Under the pieces are notes generated by a model. It was not told the origin of the DNA. It saw nothing but the letters and a program-made list of their open reading frames with translations, and searched no databases. Of a DNA stretch of 64,000 nt, positions 58,335-64,000 are shown piece after piece; the first letter of the stretch is position 1, and each line of letters begins with the position of its first letter. The position numbers were made by a program, and so were the translations under genes. This DNA is from Begonia masoniana (Eukaryota > Streptophyta > Magnoliopsida > Cucurbitales > Begoniaceae). The DNA is taken from the NCBI GenBank assembly GCA_022432975.1, contig CM039509.1, positions 10,196,621 to 10,260,620 on the forward strand, written 5' to 3'.

Positions 58335-59521
58335 TTATACAAACAGTTCAGGATACTTAGAAATCAAATCCTGCTGCTTGTCCCAAGTAGCCTCCACTAC
58401 ATCGTGATTCTGCCATAGAACCTTTACCAGCAGGATCTCCTTATTGCGCAACACCTTGATAGAGGACTCTAGAATCTGCACTGGCCTCTCCACATAGATC
58501 AGTGTTGGTTGCACCTCGATCTCTCTTGTCTCAATGACGTGTGATTGATCACGGATGCATTTTATGAGCATGGACACGTGAAACACATCGTGAATGCCTT
58601 CCATGGATGCCGGAAGCTGTAACCTGTACGCCATAGTCTCGATCCTTTTCAAAATAGGAAAGGGCCCCACATAACAAGGGTTCAACTTGCCTCTTCTTCA
58701 GAACCGCATACCGCCCTTTAAAAGAGAAATTTTAAGATAAACCTCATCGCCCTCATTGAACTACGTCTAGTGTCAGCATAGCTCTTTTGGTGGCTTTGTG
58801 CTACCTCGATACGTTGTATGATAACAGTGATCTTCTCCGCTGTTTGCTATAAAATATCTGGGCCGACTACGCTAGCATCACTTACCTCATCCCATTATAG
58901 CGGAGACCTGCATTTGCGACCATACAACGCCTCGTACGGAGCCATTCCAATCGTAGCCTGGAAGTTGTTGTTGTACGAGAACTCAATCAAAGGCAAATAT
59001 CGGCTCCACGAGCCCTGAAATTCCAACACGCAAGCTCTGAGCATATCCTCAAGAATCTGATTTGTTCTTTCTGTCTGTTCGTCAGTCTGAGGATGAAACG
59101 CTGTGCTGAAATTTAGCGGAGTTCTCATCGCTTAATGCAGACTCTTCCAGAATTTCGAAGTAAACCTAGCATCTCTATCAGAGACAATCGAGATGGGTAA
59201 TCTGTGCAATCTGACAATCTCTTGCACATACAGCTCGGTAAGCTGATCCATAGAATAGGTCATCTTCACTGATAGAAAGTGGGCCAACTTTGTCAAACGG
59301 TCCACTATCACCCATATGCCATCATGTCCTTTCGTCGTTCTCGAGAGTCCAACAATAAAATCCATAGGGATTTGCTCCCATTTCCACTATAGAATCGACA
59401 GTAGCTGTAAGGTTCCAGCTGGCCTTTGGTGTTCCAGCCTTAACCTGTTGACAAACAAGGCAAGTTTCCACATACCTGGCAATCTCTCTCTTCATGTTCG
59501 GCCACCAGAAGTGTTGTCTTC
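58335..59521 (-). pseudogene. Ty3/gypsy integrase and chromodomain-like end (element F), truncated
   Basis: From right to left: an HHCC end ([24 protein letters not shown] near 59455-59515), integrase core ([71 protein letters not shown] pattern), a damaged linker at about 58690-58890, and the tail [23 protein letters not shown] ... YPELFV ending at 58335. RT, protease and gag are missing. The break at 59521 joins element G. Close to D/E pol. Confidence 0.9.
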
Positions 59522-59689
59522 CAAGCAAGTTTTGATTTTTAATATTTGTACTCTCTTATATTTGTTACTTTGAGGAAGTCATGGATTAGTGCTAAACTTC
59601 CGCTTTTAGCCTTAGGTTAGACGGTGGACCTCTCTGAGGTTGATCGTTTAACCTGGCATTTCTGTTAGGCTCCCTCTCGGGTTATGAAA
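59522..59689 (+). repeat. LTR 3' fragment of gypsy element G
   Basis: It is homologous to the reverse complement of 61492-61660 (element H), sharing TTAGCCTTAGGTTAG and GAGGTTGATCGTTTAACCTGG. The 5' part of the LTR is missing at the junction with F. Confidence 0.8.
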
Positions 59690-59698
59690 GAAATTTAT

Positions 59699-59712
59699 TG
59701 GTATCAGAGCGC
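59699..59712 (+). other. Primer-binding site of element G
   Basis: TGGTATCAGAGCGC lies 10 bp after the LTR end, matching initiator Met-tRNA. Confidence 0.8.
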
Positions 59713-59839
59713 AAGATTCAATGACCTCTTAGTGACAAATGTTTGAGATCAAGTATAAGCAGTTAGTAGGATACATGGAAAGAATGATTGATGAAAAATG
59801 CTAATGTGGTACAATCTCATGTTTTGCAGAAGTGTCACG

Positions 59840-61491
59840 ATGCCACAAAGGAGGAGAGTTCCTCGTACCCCCGATCAGGACCCTAGCACCATGTCTTCTA
59901 TATTGGAGGCTTTACGGTTCTCAGGCTCCACCTCCGGCTCCGGTTCCTACCCCTGATCCCACCCCTGCTTCGACGACCACCCGAGGGGTATACTTTCGCA
60001 AGTTCAATCAACTCAACCCTCCAACCTTTGTGGGGGGCACTGATACAGCGGAGGCTGAGAACTGGCTCTAGGTTATAGAGCTTAACTTCGAGACTCTCCA
60101 GACGCCGGCTGAGTCCAGAGTTCCTATAGCTGCCCATTTTCTGAGGGAGGCAACTAGGCGCTGGTAGTTAGCCATCCGCAGTGAGTTTAATGCCGAGTCT
60201 ATGGGATGGGCTGAGTTCACTTCTCTGTTTCGTAGCCAGTTCAGAAGCAGAGAGTATAGGGGTATGATGACTAGAGCATACTACGAGCTGGTACAGGGGT
60301 ACACGTCTGTGACCGATTATTATAATCGTTTTGTTCACTTGTTACCATATTCATGAGGGGTCAGTGTGGAGGCCCAGGTTATTAAATTTATTAAGGGCTT
60401 AAATTTCGGTATCAAGGGAATTGTAGCTGTGAACCAGTATGATAGCTTGCTTGGGGCTTATGAGGCCGCCCTGAGGATAGAGAGGTTGTGCAGCTCGGGT
60501 GATAGCACCTCTCAGCACGGATTAGACCGTCGATCTTCAGGGAGGAAGACTACTAGGAGGGGTCAGCAACAGGTGTCAGATCAGGGTGTCAGTGCTAGTC
60601 GCTCTTCTGGATCTAGTAGCGGATCGTCGGGAAGCAGCAGCTACTCCCCTTATTATTGCCATACCTGTGACAAGCCGGGTCATTTTAGGAGGGAATGTCC
60701 GCTGAACCAACCTCAGGGGCATCAGCCTCGATACTCCTTTCATATTCCCGCAGCTACTGAGTCATTCTCCCCTCCGGGCCAGCATCGGGGACAGACCCGA
60801 CCACCTTTTTAGCATGCTCAGTTTCAGACACCCCAGCACCGAGTAGAGGATAGGCCTATAATTGATACTCCCTATCGTCCGATCGAGCAGCCCTTTGCTA
60901 GTGGTTCACCTCCTGTTCAGCATTAGAGGACAGGTGGATATCGTGGATCTACCTCCAGAGCTGGCGGCCGTGGTCGCGATTATAAGGGCAAGGGAGTTGC
61001 TGGTCAGTCATATGCAGTGGATCAAGGCGATTATTTTCCTGTGCCAGACCAGCCTGCAGTTGTGGATGGTACGATTCTGATCTTCCATACTTTTGCTCGG
61101 GTTTTATTTGATACTGGGGCGTCACATTCGTTTATTTCTGCTGATTTTGCTGAGGTGTTGGGTTTTGCCATCGAAGAGATGGAAACCCCTTTCTTTTTGA
61201 ATACTCCGCTGGGCGACAGGAGTGGAGTTGCTTATATCTGCATATCAGTTTGTGTGGTGATCGACGATTGCAAGTTTTCAGCCGATCTTATTGTCCTGCC
61301 TTTGAGGCAGTTTGACATCATTATGGGTTGTGATTGGCTGATGAAATATCAAGCGATAGTTGATTGCCACTTGAGGCGGGTCACAGTTACCTCGAAGTCC
61401 GGCAGAGTTGTTGCCTACCATCGAGGTTCTTGTATGGGGATTGTGAACTCCATGTTTCGGGTATGTTTACGAGGAAGGAGTGGATTGGAAC
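59840..61491 (+). pseudogene. Ty3/gypsy gag-protease (element G)
   Basis: ATG 59840 opens MPQRRRVPRTPDQDP. The capsid has FNQLNPPTFVGGTDTAEAENWL and FRSQFRSREYRG patches with stops near 59958, 60069, 60166 and 60355. Then a Ser-rich linker, zinc knuckle CHTCDKPGHFRREC near 60658, a protease with intact VLFDTGASHSFIS near 61105, and IMGCDWLMKY near 61320. The gene ends at 61491 in the insertion of H. The gag differs from that of A-E, so this is another gypsy lineage. A candidate acceptor TCATGTTTTGCAG| sits at 59829, 10 nt before the ATG. Confidence 0.88.
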
Positions 61492-62137
61492 TGTCACAAC
61501 CCGAGAGGGGGCCTAACAGAAACGCCAGGTTAAACGATCAACCTCGGAGAGGTCCACCGCCTAACCTAAGGCTAAATGCGGAAGATTAGCACTGATTCAG
61601 GACCTCCTCGAAGCAACAAATAAAAGAGAGTACAAACAATCGTAGAAATACAAGATAAATGAGGATAATTACATGCCAAAATAAAGTACAATCTCGAATG
61701 TCTTACATAAACAAATCTGTAGGAAATAAAAAGTGTGACCCTAGGGAAAATCCACACGACAAAGCTCACTTCCTAACCTTCCTTCCCTTACCTGTAGAGG
61801 GGGAGTCGATGGGGTGAGTGACAAACTCAGTATGAGATGTTATACCTACCACTCAAGGATGCATGCCTTATCAAATCAATGCACGTTTTAAAAATCAAAA
61901 CCAATTTCAATGTTATTCATTTCTCTTCTTAGTATCCATTTAAAACGGTTAATGGGGCTAACGATAAAATAAATATATATAATGAAAATAGGCCCACATC
62001 AACAATGTTATCATAAAAATAGATATCCAGGTGTACAGTGAAAAGAGATGTCACTCACGGATCCTCCAAACCAAACCAACATAGAAAGGCCGCGATAACA
62101 CCAGGCAGGGCCTCATAGGGAGAAGAGAAAAGGTCAA

Positions 62138-62222
62138 CCACCAGGAGGGACGAAGCACTCAGCCCTGGGCCACCGGGACACGCGCTAGGGCACACCAGGA
62201 GGGACGAACCACTCAACCCTGG
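62138..62222. repeat. Imperfect direct repeat, spacing about 55 bp
   Basis: CACCAGGAGGGACGAA recurs, each time followed by CACTCA.CCCTGGGCC. Part of the H LTR. Confidence 0.6.
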
Positions 62223-62316
62223 GCCCAAGGGGTCCACAAGGTGGACTTAACATACCGGGGTAGCAACGAATAGACACTGGCCAGGTCGGGTAACTGGGCG
62301 AGCATACCTCCGAGCC

Positions 62317-62409
62317 CATTCCGCCTATTCCCAGGGGGCGTACCATACATTCCGCCTATTCTAAGGGGGCGTACCCTACATTCCACCTATTCTCAGGGGG
62401 CGTACCCTA
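62317..62409. repeat. 31-bp tandem repeat, three units
   Basis: Starts at 62317, 62348 and 62379, opening CATTCC and containing GGGGGCGTACC. Part of the H LTR. Confidence 0.85.
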
Positions 62410-62990
62410 TCTAAACAAGCGTGGGGAGTACCACAACAACTGGGCAAAACCCCCTGATACTCCTAGCATAAGGGCCCAGCTAAGAGTGCCAGACGGTTAT
62501 CTCCAGTATCAACTTCAATTGGCACAGCAGAAAACAAATGCATGAACAATACCAAATGCACGTATAAAACCAACTACATGCAAAATATGATAAATCTCAG
62601 GACAATTCTCAAATACACTACGTCGGCAAAGGCAAGTAAAACATGACATCGAAATCTAATCGGCAGTGTAAATCAATGATAAAGTATATGTGCCACCATA
62701 TGCAAAATAATTATGCCAGTAAAATGCCGACCTCAATACTAGTGGTATCCTACCAAAATAATATACGTGCATGTGCATATAGGTATAAAGTAGTAAGTAT
62801 AATAACCCATACCCCTGCGGCGAGACCTCCTATCTTCGGTAAACCGTGGCTCCTCAGGAATTGCTTTCAAATTAGCAAAATCCTCTGAATCTGAGAAACA
62901 ACACAAGGAATGAGCTCCGTTAAGGCCCAATTGGGTCCAGAAACGAAATAAACTACGAACCGGGGCAAAAACGGGCAAAAATGGCCTGTG

Positions 62991-63080
62991 TTGACTTTTG
63001 GTCAAAAGTAAAAGTCAACGGTCAAAGTCAACGATCAACGGTAAAAGTCAACGATCAACGGTCAATCGTTGACTTTGACT
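62991..63080. promoter_or_regulatory. Dense cluster of nine TTGAC (W-box core) words
   Basis: Counting both strands, nine TTGAC/GTCAA cores occur within about 90 bp. TTGAC(C/T) is the known binding core of plant WRKY factors. In H's sense this lies at least 1.5 kb before the LTR 3' end, plausibly in its promoter half. Function is inferred. Confidence 0.45.
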
Positions 63081-63146
63081 GACCGAACCGGTTTGGGTTA
63101 GACCGGTTCGGGTCGGCCTGGTTCGGGTCGGCCTGGTTTGGGTCCA

Positions 63147-63303
63147 ACCAACCCGATTCGAGTTGGTCCGGGTCGGATTGGTTTGACCCGAACCGACCCG
63201 TTCCAACTGGGCTCGGGCTAGAACCGGCCCAAACCCAAATCGGGTCGGACCAGGCGGGTTCAACCCGTAATGGGCTGGGCCCAATGGGTCGGGTCAAACT
63301 CGG
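63147..63303. repeat. First copy of a 157-bp segment flanking the 22-bp array
   Basis: It runs CCAACCAACCCGATTCG... to ...GTCAAACTCGG. It is repeated after the array at 63843-64000, giving a 696-bp offset. Confidence 0.85.
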
Positions 63304-63344
63304 CCCAATGGACCCAAATCTAACCCGACCCAGAAGGCCAAAGA

Positions 63345-63843
63345 CTCGGCCTTGGGCCAGAGTCAACTCGGCCTTGGGCCAGAGTCAACTCGGCCTTGGG
63401 CCAGAGTCAACTCGGCCTTGGGCCAGAGTCAACTCGGCCTTGGGCCAGAGTCAACTCGGCCTTGGGCCAGAGTCAACTCGGCCTTGGGCCAGAGTCAACT
63501 CGGCCTTGGGCCAGAGTCAACTCGGCCTTGGGCCAGAGTCAACTCGGCCTTGGGCCAGAGTCAACTCGGCCTTGGGCCAGAGTCAACTCGGCCTTGGGCC
63601 AGAGTCAACTCGGCCTTGGGCCAGAGTCAACTCGGCCTTGGGCCAGAGTCAACTCGGCCTTGGGCCTGAGTCAACTCGGCCTTGGGCCAGAGTCAACTCG
63701 GCCTTGGGCCTGAGTCAACTCGGCCTTGGGCCAGAGTCAACTCGGCCTTGGGCCAGAGTCAACTCGGCCTTGGGCCAGAGTCAACTCGGCCTTGGGCCAG
63801 AGTCAACTCGGCCTTGGGCCTGAGTCAACTCGGCCTTGGGCCA
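63345..63843. repeat. 22-bp tandem array, 22 units plus a partial
   Basis: Unit CTCGGCCTTGGGCCAGAGTCAA, starts every 22 bp from 63345 to 63829. Three units have CTGAG for CAGAG. Each full unit contains GTCAAC (TTGAC on the other strand) and the palindrome GGCC. Since 3 x 22 = 66 and no stops occur, overlapping spurious frames arise. Confidence 0.97.
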
Positions 63844-64000
63844 ACCAACCCGATTCGAGTGGTCCGGGTCGGATCGGTTTGACCCGAACGCACCCGTTCC
63901 AACTGGGCTCGGGCTACAACGGCCCAAACCCACACTCGGGTCGGGACCAGGCGGGTTCAACCCGTAATGGGCTGGGCCCAATGGGCTGGGTCAAACTCGG
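63844..64000. repeat. Second, indel-rich copy of the 157-bp segment
   Basis: It differs from 63147-63303 by single-base changes and indels (GAGTGG for GAGTTGG, GAACGCACC for GAACCGACC, CTACAACGG for CTAGAACCGG). The window ends here, so a longer tandem of about 0.7 kb may continue. Confidence 0.85.

Larger units (their letters stand above)
61492..64000 (-). repeat. LTR of gypsy element H (G family), runs off the window
   Basis: It begins TGTCACAACCCGAGAGG, the reverse complement of an LTR end homologous to that of G, and interrupts G's protease-RT region. At least 2.5 kb with no coding similarity. It contains 31-bp and 22-bp repeats, a TTGAC cluster and a GGGTCGG-rich segment. The right border, internal region and TSD lie outside the window; the 5 bp before it are GGAAC. 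Confidence 0.7.

Noticed and set aside
63284..63882. Several overlapping open frames with 22-residue repeats
   Set aside because: Three times 22 bp equals 66 bp, so all three frames are periodic and some lack stops. Artefact of the array.

Overview
This is plant nuclear DNA, and everything I can identify in it is LTR retrotransposon. The evidence is Ty3/gypsy and Ty1/copia gag-pol remains, primer-binding sites complementary to initiator Met-tRNA (TGGTATCAGAGC type), TG...CA long terminal repeats, 5-bp target-site duplications (TSDs) and satellite-like arrays. No host gene, tRNA, rRNA or CRISPR array is visible. I cannot name the species. Letters A-H and S below are labels for this window only.

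Layout. A (1-1453) is a decayed gypsy gag/protease piece. S (from about 1602) is a Ty1/copia element of Sirevirus type: LTR, gag with coiled coil, protease, integrase, RT, RNase H and a third env-like ORF. It is the oldest scaffold and is split by three insertions: B (6397-21862, TSD atgat), a solo LTR (22340-24752, TSD gtttc) and C (26305-55161, TSD gatgc). C, on the minus strand, carries D (27270-46728, plus strand, TSD ggata) in its 3' LTR. D carries E (32406-41681, minus strand, TSD ttatg) in its RT gene. D and E belong to one family, so the deepest path is S < C < D < E. S resumes at 55162 and is cut again by the 3' LTR of F (55905-59521). F is fused to a decayed gypsy element G (59522-61491), which is invaded by the LTR of H, a member of the same family in inverse orientation (61492 to the window end).

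How the parts relate. B, C, D, E and F share a chromovirus-like pol: DT/SG protease, FIDD reverse transcriptase, RNase H, HHCC plus DDE integrase and, where the end is preserved, a short chromodomain-like C-terminus. Almost every coding region is broken, often by single transition-type stop codons.

The most interesting structure is non-coding. (i) All these gypsy LTRs carry the same gene-like splice punctuation: a CT-rich segment ending AG|GTA(A/T)G, an intron-like stretch of about 220-380 nt, an acceptor, a 44-51 nt micro-exon, then a second GTAAGT donor. (ii) Four elements have a 59-66 nt GTAAG...TAG candidate intron between PBS and gag ATG. (iii) The D/E, F and solo-LTR families carry a hypervariable block of GCGATCGATCGC-type palindromes 220-277 bp before the LTR 3' end. 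(iv) The two B LTRs contain 48-bp arrays of 66 and 35 units. (v) The H LTR carries 22-bp repeats and a dense cluster of TTGAC cores. Three local direct duplications with an indel-ridden second copy may be assembly seams and should be checked before any biological reading.
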